The position numbers and the translations under genes are program-made. A stretch of DNA of 64,000 nucleotides from Hexactinellida sp. DTS-2022 (lineage: Eukaryota; Porifera; Hexactinellida). Every line of letters begins with the position of its first letter. Within the stretch, counting starts at the first letter, position 1. This document shows positions 54,233-64,000 of the stretch, piece after piece. Location: the NCBI GenBank assembly GCA_028753945.1, contig JAPNXP010000002.1, positions 12,586,001-12,650,000 on the forward strand. Reading direction: 5' to 3'. The notes under the pieces were generated by a model. The model searched no databases and had not been told where the DNA came from. It was given only the letters and a program-made list of their open reading frames with translations.

Positions 54233-56045
54233 CCTAACTCGTGTTCTGTCCCCGGTTGCAAGAGCAATTACAACCCACATGAGACATGACCATGTTCCTG
54301 TGTTCAAGATGCCTCAAAATCCACCAATCCTGAATCATGGTTGGACATGCGCTCTTCGTCGCGAGGATATCGGTGACCTGAAGGTGGTCTATGTATGTAT
54401 GTATCAACCATTTTCAGAAAGAAGACATAGACTACACTTTCCAAGTCCCAAGTGGAGATGGGACTTTTACTGAAGTACGGCGAAGCCAAAGCTGAAGGAA
54501 GGCGCTGTACCAAGTTTACTAACTCGTTGCCCAGCATATTACTCATCCAAACCTAACAAACGGAATCGCTTCTCATACGATGCAAAAGAGGATTAATTGA
54601 TGAACCAAACACTACAACTCAGCTTGAGATCCGAGAGTCAAGAGAAAGAGAAGTTTGTGGTAACTCTCCACAGGACTTGAAAGATAAGTTAACCTTGATT
54701 TGTTTACTTAATAGTTGGTTGGTGTGGTTCCTTAAGTTCGGTTGTGCATCCTTTGAAGATGTATGTCAATTATATAATTCAGAAAGAACAAGTTTATCCA
54801 AGTTAGCTCCTCATTTGACTATGGAGTCATGTTTTCCGTCTAGCAATGAGCGTCAAAATGTCAAACTGGTTTTAAAAGTCGTTAACGAATTAACAATATC
54901 TGTGCTAACTATCCAGAACGAATTGCGTTATCCAGAATATAGAAATAATACTCCTGAGCTTGTTGATACCCTTCTTACTGTTTGGAAATTATTCAACGTT
55001 AACACACCATTTAAAGGAAGAGAATACTTATCCACCGATCATCGGCGTTTGTATTAAAAAACCTCGCTACTTTCTACCGATGATGTTTTTTATAAACATA
55101 AAAAAAACAATCGGTAGAAAAAGCGAGGTTTTTTAATACAAACGCTGATGATCGGTGGATAAGTATTCTCTTAAAGGAATACGTTTGAACGATAATTTCT
55201 CTAGACCTTTGACTTTTAATGACGAGCGATTTCGATTTTTGACTCGTGTAGTTTTGGTTAGATGCTTGGCAAACTTTACCAGAAAAAATTGGCAAACTTA
55301 GTAAACAAACATACACCAGTTTTAGACATGCTTGTATTGTCCTATCTTCAAATCCTTGAACCGAGCGTCGACTTAAACTTTCTAGCATATTAAACATATA
55401 TACTGACCAACAAGACACTCCTTTCAATCTATTCAGTCATTTGTCAAGTCATTTTCTTGTCCGTATAGCGTATTCCACTACTGATGGTGAGTTCAATTTG
55501 GAGCCATTTCTTGATGAGATTAATGATCTATCAACAATTGATTGTGGTTCACAGTTGCTTCAATCATTAGCCTTTATTGCAGGCTATTCTGTCCATCAGT
55601 ACCTGAAACAAACAAAACCGTGTCATGTCTGCTACATATGCTAACAGTTGATAAATAATTTCTCCTTGATTTAGACCTGGACTCTCAGTATAAACTTCTG
55701 CAGCTAAAGGACCGTGGCGGACTTAAATATCCATCTGAGCCAGTTTTAAATTCCTTATTTGTTATATGGTAGACCTTTAGTGCCATCGAAAACAATAAAG
55801 AGCTGTTGGCGAAGCTTGTAAGTGGACCTTCTAGAAAAATACTAGTTGAACTCACGTTGATGTATTTGGAAGATAGCGATAATCGTGATCCAAGTACAGT
55901 ATTTGGAAGTCTACTTGTATTAGCTGAGGTGTGTTTTAGTGGGAAACATCTTATCGAAGCTCGTCTTTACTGTAGCGAATTGCTTTCTTGCAAACAAAGT
56001 TAAGAATTATAACTCGCTGGTTCTTTCAAAAAGTATAGAAGCGTA
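54233..56045 (+). pseudogene. THAP P-like transposase of P4, decayed
   Basis: Opens MPNSCSVPGCKSNYNP (THAP Cys5, Cys10) but runs into a stop after HET; another frame continues HVPVFKMPQNP and a degraded zinc-pair region. After an internal deletion the frame FGCASFEDVCQLYNSERTSL to VWKLFNVNTPFKG matches the second half of P2 and P3. The insertion at 55020-55170 follows. Later pieces: DGEFNLEPFLDEINDLSTIDC, AFIAGYSVHQYLKQTKPCHVC and a terminal fragment ending near 56045. The first catalytic motif (DEVHVKSD) and the NNW region are absent. Non-functional. Confidence 0.8.
55020..55170. mobile_element. 151-bp hairpin MITE with 9-bp TSD
   Basis: Arms of about 65 bp begin GAGAATACTTATCCACCGAT and end ATCGGTGGATAAGTATTCTC, with a small loop near 55090-55105. 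The exact 9-bp direct repeat TTAAAGGAA is at 55011-55019 and 55171-55179, the length typical of Mutator-like elements. A transcript would fold into a long, nearly perfect hairpin. Confidence 0.92.
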
Positions 56046-56609
56046 AATTTAAGAAATTCTCTTAATTATGTGTCTACTTATTTGTATTTACCATGATTTG
56101 TACTACTCTGTTTATTCTTATTTCTATTATGTAGTTAAGTGTGTCGTGTGTCACTGCTAGAGCCAGAGAGAGGAAAGAAAGCCAATAATTGTGTATTATT
56201 CACTGTATATTAATATTAGAAATTGTACTGTTTGTGTTTATTATTACTATTAAATTATGAAAATCCAATCACCCTTCTCATTACAGCTAATACTAGTCAC
56301 GGGCTAGCAGGGCTGAGTTTGTTTACGACCTAGAGACGTATAAAGAACTTAGTAGTTCAATATAGAAAACATTAAAACATTCAAATTTCCCATCTTCTTG
56401 TGCATCCCTGGTACATCTACTGTCAGGCCATATATAGAGTAGGCTATGCCCTTAGCTATATTATTATTTTGGCACCCTCTACAGGAGGATTGCCCCGACC
56501 CTGTTTTGTAGTTTAGCTAATTTTTACCTATACTATCAGATATCTGTCATTATGTTATTTATTAAAAATTCTTGATAAGTTTCTCTCAAATCTATATTTA
56601 AATCAATGG

Positions 56610-57160
56610 TGTCCAATAAAATTTATTAAGTGGTGATGAGAAATGGATTTAGGACTACATATTTTGATAAAATTCAAAAATTTTAATACTTTATACATTA
56701 ATTTCCCAATAACTCTGCTGGTATTCAACAGACCGGCTAACTGGTTAATAAAATCTCTAACCATTAACCGATGTCAGCAACGGTTAACCGGTTAACTGGT
56801 TAACCGATTCCAGCCTTGTCAGAATAAAAAGGAACCTAAAGCACGAAATGTATCAGTTAGTATACTTATGCAGTTATACTTTATACACCTGAGTCTTATT
56901 CTGTAGTATAATCAAATTTTTATAAAGAATTTATTGTATTGAGTAGGATGGGCGGTTAATCGGTTAACCGTGGCGAGAAATCGAATTGTAACCGTAGCAT
57001 CAGATCGGTTAGCCAACCCCACCCTTGTTAATTTCTGACAAATCTATAATCCTAATGATTATGATAAATAATTTCAGATAATAAATAATCCCATACTCTG
57101 AATTTAATTATCATATTCATTAGGATTACTGGATTAGTCAGAATAAAAAGGAATAGATTT
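56610..57160. repeat. Spacer of fold-back D: GGTTAACCGG repeats
   Basis: AATTTCCCAATAACTCTGCT and CAACGGTTAACCGGTTAACT phrases are shared with 19190-19300, 20460-20560 and 49830-50280. This copy contains the site that is occupied at 50285-50610. Confidence 0.65.
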
Positions 57161-57841
57161 GAAAGAAACTTATCAAGATTTTTTAATAAATAACATAATG
57201 ACAGATATCAGTCATTATAATCAGATAGGTAAGAATTAGCTAAACTACAAAATAGGGCCGGGGCAATCCTCCTGTAGAGAGTGCCAAAATAATAATATAG
57301 GCTAAGGGGAACGCCTTAGGAAAATCAATGTGATCTACTGAGTCCCTAAATATGAATTCCCATTTCCCATTCGCCAATAATAAATTTCATATGGATAAAG
57401 TTAAGTAATCTCGAGATTTCAATAATATTACCATATATGGAAAGGTGTGAAAATTGCATAACTTACATTCCACAAATATTTTCTATAAACCAATATGATC
57501 GTTGGACTCCCAAAATATGACTTCCTATACGACAATAATACATTTCCTGTGTCTAGCATTAGCGGATGACGGGATATCAATGAGTAACAATACTGTTTTA
57601 GGCCTACGCTAATTTTACCGTAAAAAGAAGTTTACAGTCCCTATATTAAAGAAGTCCCTGGTACAGCAAAATAAATAAAGTTCAATTATTTGCAATAATT
57701 AATAATTTAAATTGAATTTTACTATAATATTTGAATTCTGATACTCGGTAACCCCAATAATATAATTGGAACATTCTCTAAAATATACAATAAAATGAGT
57801 AAGATTAGAACTGGGGCACTATACTAAAGTACAGCGGCACA

Positions 57842-58122
57842 ACAGAGCTCGACAAATTAGGTGGTTTGGTGGCGTGAGCCACCAAAAATCAAATTTAAGC
57901 AAACAAATTTTTCCTTTGGTGGCTTAGCTAAACTACCATTAATTGTGAATTATTAGAATTGGTGTAGATTATATTTATCGTTACATCATTTGTTAATAAC
58001 ATTAGTGTTGTTTTAAGTCATCAATGGTTTGCTAAACCGGCAGTTGTTTAGTCTTTAGCTACCAGAAAAAGTGAGGTGGTGGCTTAATTAGCCACCATCA
58101 AAATTTCATTTTGTCGAGTACT
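57842..58122. mobile_element. hAT-like MITE with GGTGGCTNAGCCACC words
   Basis: Ends ACAGAGCTCGACAAATT and AATTTCATTTTGTCGAGTACT. The exact 8-bp TSD GCGGCACA is at 57834-57841 and 58123-58130. GTGGCTTAATTAGCCACC occurs near the right end. Confidence 0.82.
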
Positions 58123-58130
58123 GCGGCACA

Positions 58131-58520
58131 GTAATAATAATAATAAAGGCAGAGGGATTCTAACTGGGGCACTATACTATAGTATAGTCGGCACAGTATT
58201 AATATAAAAATCCAAAATTGCAGCCTGTGCCGACGCATGTTCCTTTGGTGGCACTATATTTTGATGGTGGTTTATTGATAGTGCCTCCAAAGGAACATGC
58301 TGTCGGCACAGGCTGCAATTTTGAATTTTTTTTCGCCAAGTCATCAACTCCTCAAAGTGTCACGAACCATTTGTCAATTGGTCCTAGCCAAAAGGAACGG
58401 TTGTTAAATTTGAAGTTTGTTTCTATCATAAACCATCTTGAGTTTAATGCCATTCATTCATTATGTATTAATAATAAATTATATTATTAGTTAGTTATTT
58501 TAGCAATGTTATCCACGGTA
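58131..58520. repeat. Hairpin repeat family H, copy 5 (short form)
   Basis: Preceded by AACTGGGGCACTATACTATA and TCGGCACAGTA. Stem-loop at 58206-58330 with arms TTGCAGCCTGTGCCGACG and GTCGGCACAGGCTGCAA, then the short body. Confidence 0.9.
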
Positions 58521-59060
58521 AGTTTGATTTAAGCTCACAAATTCCTTATTTAATTTAATTTGCTTTAATCCATTAAATAGTAATACTACAATTAAATAGA
58601 AGCCAGCTCGAATTCACAAGTTAAATCAATATAATTATCGCAAGTTGAAACAATAGTGAAAGATTTAACAAGTTAATCAATAAATTTATTAAAACTTGAA
58701 ACAATAGAATTAGATTTAACAGTTTTACTAAATCTGAAGTGTGAGGAAATACAGTAGATTGGTAGTTTGGTACCCCAATTATGGCACAAACCAAGGCCAA
58801 ATTGAACATTTGTGATTTGCCAAAAGGTGTAGAATTTAATTCTCTATCCGTACATGTAAATTTTATCAAGCTCAATATTAATTATTTCATTTTATGAGCC
58901 ATAATTCGTTTAAATAGGTGTTAAAATAATTTGATCAAAAATCGTAACCCCAGGTGCAAATTAGACTGTCACTCCGAACCTACATACCAAGTTTCAGCCC
59001 TCAATGTATCAAGGTGTGGTCAGGGCACCGTCTACGGAGAAATAATAATAATAATTTTTA
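58521..59060. other. No gene; family H flanks
   Basis: Repeats of TTGAAACAATAG and GATTTAACA (58620-58730), and a leader (CCTACATACCAAGTTTCAG, 58978) like that at 52847. Confidence 0.5.
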
Positions 59061-59720
59061 AAAATCCCAAATTGCAGCTGTGCCGACGCATGTTCCTTTG
59101 GTGGCTCTACATTTTGGTGGTGGTTATTGACAGTGCCTTCAAAGGAGCATGCTGTCGGCACAGCTGAAATTTTGGATTTTTTCGCCATGTCATCATCACT
59201 ATGAAGGTGATAAATTATTTCAGAAAGGTGTTTCAAAGGGAACGACCCTTAGTGAGTTGGAAGTTTCGTTTTAGCTTACTTCATTTCCAAGATATTCAAG
59301 TTTCAGTAGAATATAATAAGTGATGAGTCAGCATTTTTTATGTGCGTGTTAGCTGATCACCCAACACCAACCAACCCATTCGAAATATAGAATTCACAAA
59401 ATTGTAGAAACACATTTTTTTGAAAATGTCATCATTATCTCAAGGTGTCAGGACCCATTTGTAGAGGTGTTAAGGGGCATAAAGATAAATTGATAAATTG
59501 GAAGTTTGTTTCTATCATGTATCATCTCTGAGATTTATGATATTTAATTAATTAGTATAAATAATTATTAATATTATCTATAATATAACACCAATTTCAA
59601 TGTCAACTTACAATAATTAAGTTAAATTATTTTGTCATAAATAATAAATTAATTAATTTGGCTATCACATTTCAATTCCGCACACTCGATAACCCCTAAT
59701 AAACAAATTGGAAGCATCTA
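59061..59720. repeat. Hairpin repeat family H, copy 6
   Basis: Stem-loop at 59061-59180 (TTGCAGCTGTGCCGACG arm; GTCGGCACAGCTG arm), then the long body with GAACGACCCTTAG, TTCAGTAGAATATAATAAG, CACCCAACACCAACCAACCC and GGAAGTTTGTTTCTATCATG. Confidence 0.9.
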
Positions 59721-60420
59721 TATAAGTCATATACTGACTTAATTAATTATAATTAATTACGTCAGTATATTAACAGTGCAATAATATTCTCGTAGAAGTA
59801 AATATAATCACATAATCTGTCGTTGTTATGAAATATATAATCTTAGTTTGCAATTGGAAAATAGAAGCCTACTCGATTTCACAAGTTGAATCAATATAAT
59901 TATTACAAGTTGAAACAATAGAATTATAATTAACACTTTCATTTGAACTGAAGTGTTAGTTAACAAAGGGAATTTGCAACTCATTTGTGGCACAAACAAA
60001 ACCCAATTTAAAAATTGGTGCACTGTGAAAAGGTGCAGAATTAGATTCTCTATCGAATGCATATAAATTGAATATTCGGGCACAATTTATTGTTCTTTTT
60101 CCAACATTAAACAGGTGAAAAATGTGTCCAAAAAAATGTAATCAAAAATCGTGACCCCAGGTGCACATCTGTAACCCATGAGATACCTATCCTGAAAATT
60201 TGGGCTCTTAGTTAATAAAACTCTGTTCTGTGGAGTGGCTACGGAAGAATAATATACCAAACCAATACTGGGCCTAGTCGGCACAGTAAAAAGGGGTTTA
60301 AATTTCTTTGTTTACTCACACTTCAGTTTCAGTAAAGTGTTAAATCTAAATCTATTGTTCATCTTGTAATAATAACATACCAAAGTACTAAGATTAGAAC
60401 TGGGCCACTATAGTATAGTA
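59721..60420. other. No gene; family H-type leader and tail
   Basis: An inverted duplication at about 59725-59772 (ATACTGACTTAATTAATTAT against its complement), TTGAAACAATAG phrases and a leader with GTGACCCCAGGTGCACATC. The sequence AACTGGGCCACTATAGTATA at 60398 is the same unit end as at 58160. Confidence 0.5.
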
Positions 60421-60422
60421 TA

Positions 60423-60821
60423 CCTTATTATAGGAAATTAACGCGCCATGAAATTAACGCGAATTTCTCCAAATCGCGTTAATTTCCTTCGAGTTAATTT
60501 CATGGAGCGTTAATTTCCATGGCCTTAATTTCCTGCTACGTATTTAGCAAAAGTATAATGGATGACAAACTTCCGAGCTACAGATTTTCAGATGTGCAAC
60601 TAGTTTGAAAGGGTATACCTTGTCTATCAAGTAGATTGGAAGCCTATTTGAGTACAATAATAGTATTCAATCTGGAGAATAATATTCCTGAAAAATTTTT
60701 ATAAAATTTATTCGCGTTAATTTCATGTATTTGAAAATGTTCAGCTCCAATTCGCGTTAAGTTCATGGAGCGTTAATTTCCTCGCGTTAATTACATGGCG
60801 CGTTAATTTCCTATAATAAGG
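60423..60821. mobile_element. MITE built of GCGTTAATTTC words (TA target)
   Basis: Ends CCTTATTATAGGAAATTAAC and GTTAATTTCCTATAATAAGG; TA on both sides (60421-60422 and 60822-60823). GCGTTAATTTCATGG and its complement are reiterated. It interrupts a CTATAGTATAGTCGGCACAG phrase that is intact at 58170. Confidence 0.93.
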
Positions 60822-60823
60822 TA

Positions 60824-61006
60824 GTCGGCACAGTAAAAAGGGGTTGAAATTTCTTTGTTTACTCACACAGTCACACTTAAGTTTCAGTAAAAGTGTTAAA
60901 TCTAAATCTATTGTTCATCTTGTAATAATTATATCGATTTAACTTGTTAAATCTTACTCTATTGTTTCAACTTGCGATAAAAATATTGATTTAACTTATA
61001 AATTTA
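60824..61006. other. Tail of interrupted repeat
   Basis: TCGGCACAGTAAAAAGGGG and TTGAAACAATAG-complement phrases, as at 60275-60390. No gene. Confidence 0.4.
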
Positions 61007-61380
61007 GAATTCGACAAGTCCCGTAGGGGCGATATCGAATTGGAATTCTACTTCATGGCTCCGCCAGACAAAGACATATATTTGGATATTGTTCCTTGAG
61101 AGCAAATTTTACTCTTTTTACATTTAATCAGTATGTGTGTGGAATACCCACATCGATTGTAAACAACTGGCCTATATATATAGGCTTCACTAGTAGGTAC
61201 TCCCGCTTATCGCGCCAAATTACCTCTTAATTGAAGGGTAGGAGAGGGTGGGAGTTTAATGTCATTGTCTGGCTACGCCACTTCGTAGAATTCCAATTCG
61301 ACATCGCCCCTACGAGGCTTGTCGAATTCTAAATTCTACGAAGTGGCGTAGCCAGCCAATGACATATATTTGGATAGGTC
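61007..61380. repeat. DIRS terminal repeat and complementary region
   Basis: TAGAATTCGACAAG...TAGGGGCGAT...TCGAATTGGAATTCTAC at 61007-61050 is repeated as its complement at 61263-61328. AAATTCTACGAAGTGGCG and ATGACATATATTTGGATA then recur in direct orientation at 61330-61375 relative to 61050-61090. Confidence 0.8.
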
Positions 61381-61582
61381 TTTTAACCGTATTGTTAGCA
61401 TCCTAAATTTTAGGATAGTTGGTTGCCTCCGCAAATGAACATATTTGCAAGTTTAGATAATTATTACTTTAGGAAGTTAGATGACCTCATAACATACATA
61501 ATAGCACTAAATAAGTGGTCGCTAGGTGTTCTAGTCTATGGATGGATTAGTAACTAATCTAATCTCAATATAGTAGGTAATA

Positions 61583-62697
61583 TTAGGACTCGTTTGTAGA
61601 GTCTAGTACTAACTGTGTGAAAGCATTTGAAGCATCGTTGAGATGAGTCTCTGAGTGAGTATCTCTCCGGTAGTACTTTTCGAAACTTTGTGCATAGGAC
61701 CAGTCTGCTACTCGAAGGATTTGATCTACTGGCATTCCAGCATTAGCTGCCTTAGATGTAGAAGCGGATCTAGTCGAGTGGGCTTTGAATATATCGGTGT
61801 CCACTCCAGCTGCTGCTAGAGTGTTTTTGATCCAACGACCAATGGTCGATGGGGTTACAGTGTTACACTCTTGTGAGGTTTTGTTAAACTGATGAATACT
61901 GGGTTATCAGTCTCAGGTCTTAAATCTTTAGTGTAATCTAGGTAGCGATTTAAGTTAGTCATGGGGCAAACCAGACTACTAGATTGAAAGCGTGAGATTA
62001 TTATTGGTTTCATGAACTTTTTCTTCTAAGTCTTAGCCTGACCAATCTGACAACATATTTCATTCTCCCGTATGGTAATGTACCTGGTATCAAACGCAGC
62101 GATTTCCGAGCATCTCGATGCTGTGGCTATTGGAACCAATGTTGCAACTTTTCCTGAAAGGAATTTTAGTCCAGGCTTATCAGTTTTAAGGTATTCCAAT
62201 AGAGGGTTTATGTCCCATGTGTGGGAGTAACGTGGTTTCTTTGGTTGCATGTTTCCTATGCCCTTAATTAGTCGAGAGATCAAAGGGTCTCTTGGTATAA
62301 CATTAGCCATCTCCAGGGATTCGAAAATAGTTGTCAATGATGACCGAATGGTAGCTAGCCAACTAGCAGATTTTCCTGAATCGAATATGTCAGTTAGGAA
62401 GGTGACTACCTCTTCTAAAGTAGGGTCCAATGGAGATTTGTGCCTCTCAGTGCACCAGTGTACCCATATTCTCCAACATGAACCATATGTTTTGAGTGTT
62501 GACTTGCTCCACGATCGGAGGATAATTTCTGTTAGATCTAGCTGAAATCCCTCTGTTTTGGAGGAGTTCCCTGAAATCAAGCAGGCTAGCATTTGCATGC
62601 GCTTGCTCAATGTTTGAGGGTGGCTTTCCCCGTTCCTGTTCGTGAGTAGTGGCAGGATCTGAGGCAGGAGAGTCGGTGGTTGTATAAGCAATTGCAA
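61583..62697 (-). pseudogene. DIRS tyrosine recombinase, frameshifted
   Basis: The frame from 62697 carries an N-terminal SAM-like region (RSWSKSTLKTYGSCWRIWVHWC, a core-binding domain) and the first catalytic Arg in ATASRCSEIAAF, ending at 62026. Frame changes follow around 61870-62025. The last frame, 61583-61804, carries the box II motif HSTR (His, Arg), the Trp of RVADWSY and the nucleophile region FEKYYRR. All four catalytic positions of a phage-integrase-type recombinase are thus visible, but in different frames. In DIRS elements this enzyme inserts the circular cDNA. Confidence 0.85.
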
Positions 62698-63427
62698 AAG
62701 GAGAGGCCACCAGGGTCTGCTCGTCCAAAATGGGACTACTATGATTGCTACCTCTAACTTCTCCTCGGAAATTTTGGAGTGTGCGTCCGATTAAGATCAT
62801 CGGTGGGAAGAGGTAGAGTACACCCAGATATTTCCATTTCAGGGTGAAGGCATTCACTGCCCATGCCTCTGGGTCTGGTCTCCAGTGACAAATTTGTCTA
62901 GCTGAGTGTTCAGGCGAGAGGCAAATAGGTCTATGGCTGGGACTACATTGAAATGTTTCACAATTTTGTTGAAAATTTGGTGATGTAGGCGCCAATCGCT
63001 TTCGTCCCCGATCCTTGAGGCGAGAGAGGGTGTCGGCTGTGGTATTCTCTTTGCCTGGAATATATTCCGCAGTGACCAATGTTTGTTTCTGCATTGTGTA
63101 GGTTAGTATCTCTATCGCAAGATTGCAGAGTTTCAGAGAGTGGGTTCCTCCGTATTTGTTGAGAAACCTCAGTGCAGTTATGTTGTCTGTTTGGATCAGA
63201 GTGTGGGTTCCTGGTTTCGCATAAAGTTTGATTCCAAAGAATGCTGCTTTCAGCTCTAGGAAATTGATATGCTGTTGTTTCTCTTCCTGAGACCAGCTGC
63301 CTGAGGCTTTGTCCTCCTGACAGGCTGCACCCCAGCCTGTCAGTGAGGAGTCTGTCTGAATCATGATGTCTATTTCGGGTCTCAGGATGGGTTTTGAGTT
63401 CCACAGGTGACTTTCTTCTATCCACTA
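62447..63427 (-). pseudogene. DIRS RNase H and linker region
   Basis: The open frame from 63364 contains the RNase H residues Asp5 (QTDSS), Glu37 (FLELKA), Asp60 (IQTDN) and Asp111 (TADTLSR), then a linker with WAVNAFTLKWKYLGVLYLFPP. The frame opens just after an in-frame TAG at 63425-63427 that separates it from the reverse transcriptase; it overlaps the recombinase frame at its 3' end after a shift near 62690. RNase H removes the RNA template during reverse transcription. Confidence 0.85.
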
Positions 63428-63925
63428 TAGCAAGTCTAGGATAGCTGCCTGACTGAGAGACAGCATTTGGTGGTAGTTGTTCTCGTTTGCTAGAGCTTCG
63501 ATCTGGTCGAATTGAAGATGTCGATAGAAAAGGGGGCCGTAGGGATGGCCACTTTTGCAAAAATCAGTAGACCAAATAGTGCTGATAGTTCGCGTAGAGA
63601 ACAGTGCTCTTTGACACTCAAATGCCGACATTGAGTTTTGATTCGTGTCATCGTTTTCCGGGGAACCCGAAAGACCATATGTATGGAATCTAACTCGATC
63701 CCCAGGAATTGCAGGATTTGTTGTGGTGTGGTGACGGATTTCTCCCGATTGACTCTGAATCCCAAGGCCTGTAACAAGTTCAGCGTGGTCGCTAAGTGCT
63801 GTAACAGGAGGGATTGGGTCGTGGCCGTCAGAAGCATGTCGTCGAAGTAGACGATCATTTTTATTCCGTGTGAACGGATAATTGAAAGAGGTCTGTTGCG
63901 TAGGATTCTGACCCGCAAGTCGCAA
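63425..63925 (-). pseudogene. DIRS reverse transcriptase, C-terminal part
   Basis: The frame beginning at 63925 carries KMIVYFDDMLL, the YxDD catalytic box (residues 24-27), followed by VNREKSVTTPQQILQFLGIELD and the thumb-like segment SLRELSALFGLLIFA. A frameshift near 63510 moves the reading to the frame ending AAILDLL at 63425. The fingers and palm upstream are near or beyond the window end. Two lesions within 500 bp indicate an inactive copy. Confidence 0.8.
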
Positions 63926-64000
63926 TTTAATTTTTGTGTAATCTGTGTTCTATCCCTAGTATCTCGGTTACTTATAAAAAAGCTACTTTCTAATATTTTA

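Larger units (their letters stand above)
53979..56448 (+). mobile_element. P4: P-like transposon inside fold-back D
   Basis: Ends CATAGCCTACTCTATATATG and CATATATAGAGTAGGCTATG are inverted. The exact 7-bp TSD CCCTTAG is at 53972-53978 and 56449-56455. 2470 bp, internally deleted compared with P2. Closest to P3 by terminus and protein. Confidence 0.93.
53461..57660. mobile_element. Fold-back element D, 4.2 kb, hosting P4
   Basis: Termini CAGGGACTTCTTTAGTATAG and CTATATTAAAGAAGTCCCTG. The exact 7-bp TSD GTACAGC is at 53454-53460 and 57661-57667. The left arm (53461-53978 plus 56449-56610) and the right arm (about 57160-57660) are inverted; P4 interrupts the left arm. The left arm also has a local tandem duplication of about 157 bp (53588-53744 and 53748-53904). 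The spacer 56610-57160 holds GGTTAACCGG-word repeats. Confidence 0.93.
61007..64000 (-). mobile_element. DIRS-like retrotransposon, 3' part
   Basis: On the minus strand the order is reverse transcriptase, RNase H, tyrosine recombinase, then a non-coding end. The 5' part lies beyond the window. The end region contains a 66-bp inverted repeat pair (61007-61072 and 61263-61328) followed by a second partial copy (61320-61378). This fits the internal complementary region plus terminal repeat layout of DIRS elements, which integrate by tyrosine recombinase and lack long direct LTRs. Confidence 0.85.

Noticed and set aside
55074-55427. Minus-strand ORF of 117 codons over P4
   Set aside because: It is antisense to the P4 transposase remnant and crosses the hairpin insertion.
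62249-63850. Plus-strand ORFs in the DIRS element
   Set aside because: They are antisense shadows of the recombinase and reverse transcriptase frames.
1-64000. tRNA, rRNA or other structured RNA genes
   Set aside because: No cloverleaf with A/B boxes or rRNA core sequence was noticed by eye; a tRNAscan-SE/Infernal run would be decisive.

Overview
This is AT-rich animal (metazoan) nuclear DNA that cannot be placed more precisely from sequence alone. It has spliced genes (a short GT-AG intron at 4290-4360 and a 3' splice site at 48280), FLYWCH and THAP zinc fingers, an animal-type Golgi mannosidase and a DIRS-type retrotransposon. There are no operons, Shine-Dalgarno sites or phage-like genes. 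Two of the three host genes are long uninterrupted coding regions.

Host genes are few and all on the minus strand: an MFS transporter (20719-22221), a membrane-anchored M16 insulysin/nardilysin-like metalloprotease (39784-42981), and the main exon of a class I (GH47) alpha-1,2-mannosidase (47035-48279) whose 5' exons were not found. No shared pathway is evident.

Almost everything else is transposable elements, many nested, and many can be delimited to the base by target-site duplications (TSDs). 1-7346: two THAP/P-like transposons around a perfect-arm fold-back element; the second P-like copy holds two hAT insertions, one of which holds another remnant. 8477-9640: small elements nested in a GCTTCGC-hairpin repeat. 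10223-16250: two Mutator-like elements (MULEs) with 9-bp TSDs; the second is split at codon 3 of its transposase by a 3.9-kb element with a 4-bp TSD and CAC termini (CMC/Chapaev-like by inference). 16701-18090: tandem approximately 590-bp units. 23924-32231: a decayed P-like element, a FLYWCH-MULE-RING element whose inverted ends are arrays of a 31-bp repeat, and a decayed DDE transposase. 33225-38130: small word-repeat MITEs and a fold-back copy carrying three separate insertions. 43335-46210: further MITEs and a fold-back. 48977-60821: a dispersed repeat family marked by a long conserved hairpin, plus a 4.2-kb fold-back that contains a fourth P-like copy. 61007-64000: the 3' part of a DIRS-like tyrosine-recombinase retrotransposon.

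Most interesting: (i) a hairpin repeat family in which both arms change together between copies; (ii) two fold-back elements with 7-bp TSDs of the same sequence class (GTACAGY); (iii) P-like elements with 7-bp rather than 8-bp TSDs and with one intron present or absent between copies; (iv) a MULE whose inverted ends are satellite arrays and whose transposase carries a RING finger; (v) several independent MITEs built by reiterating one palindromic word.
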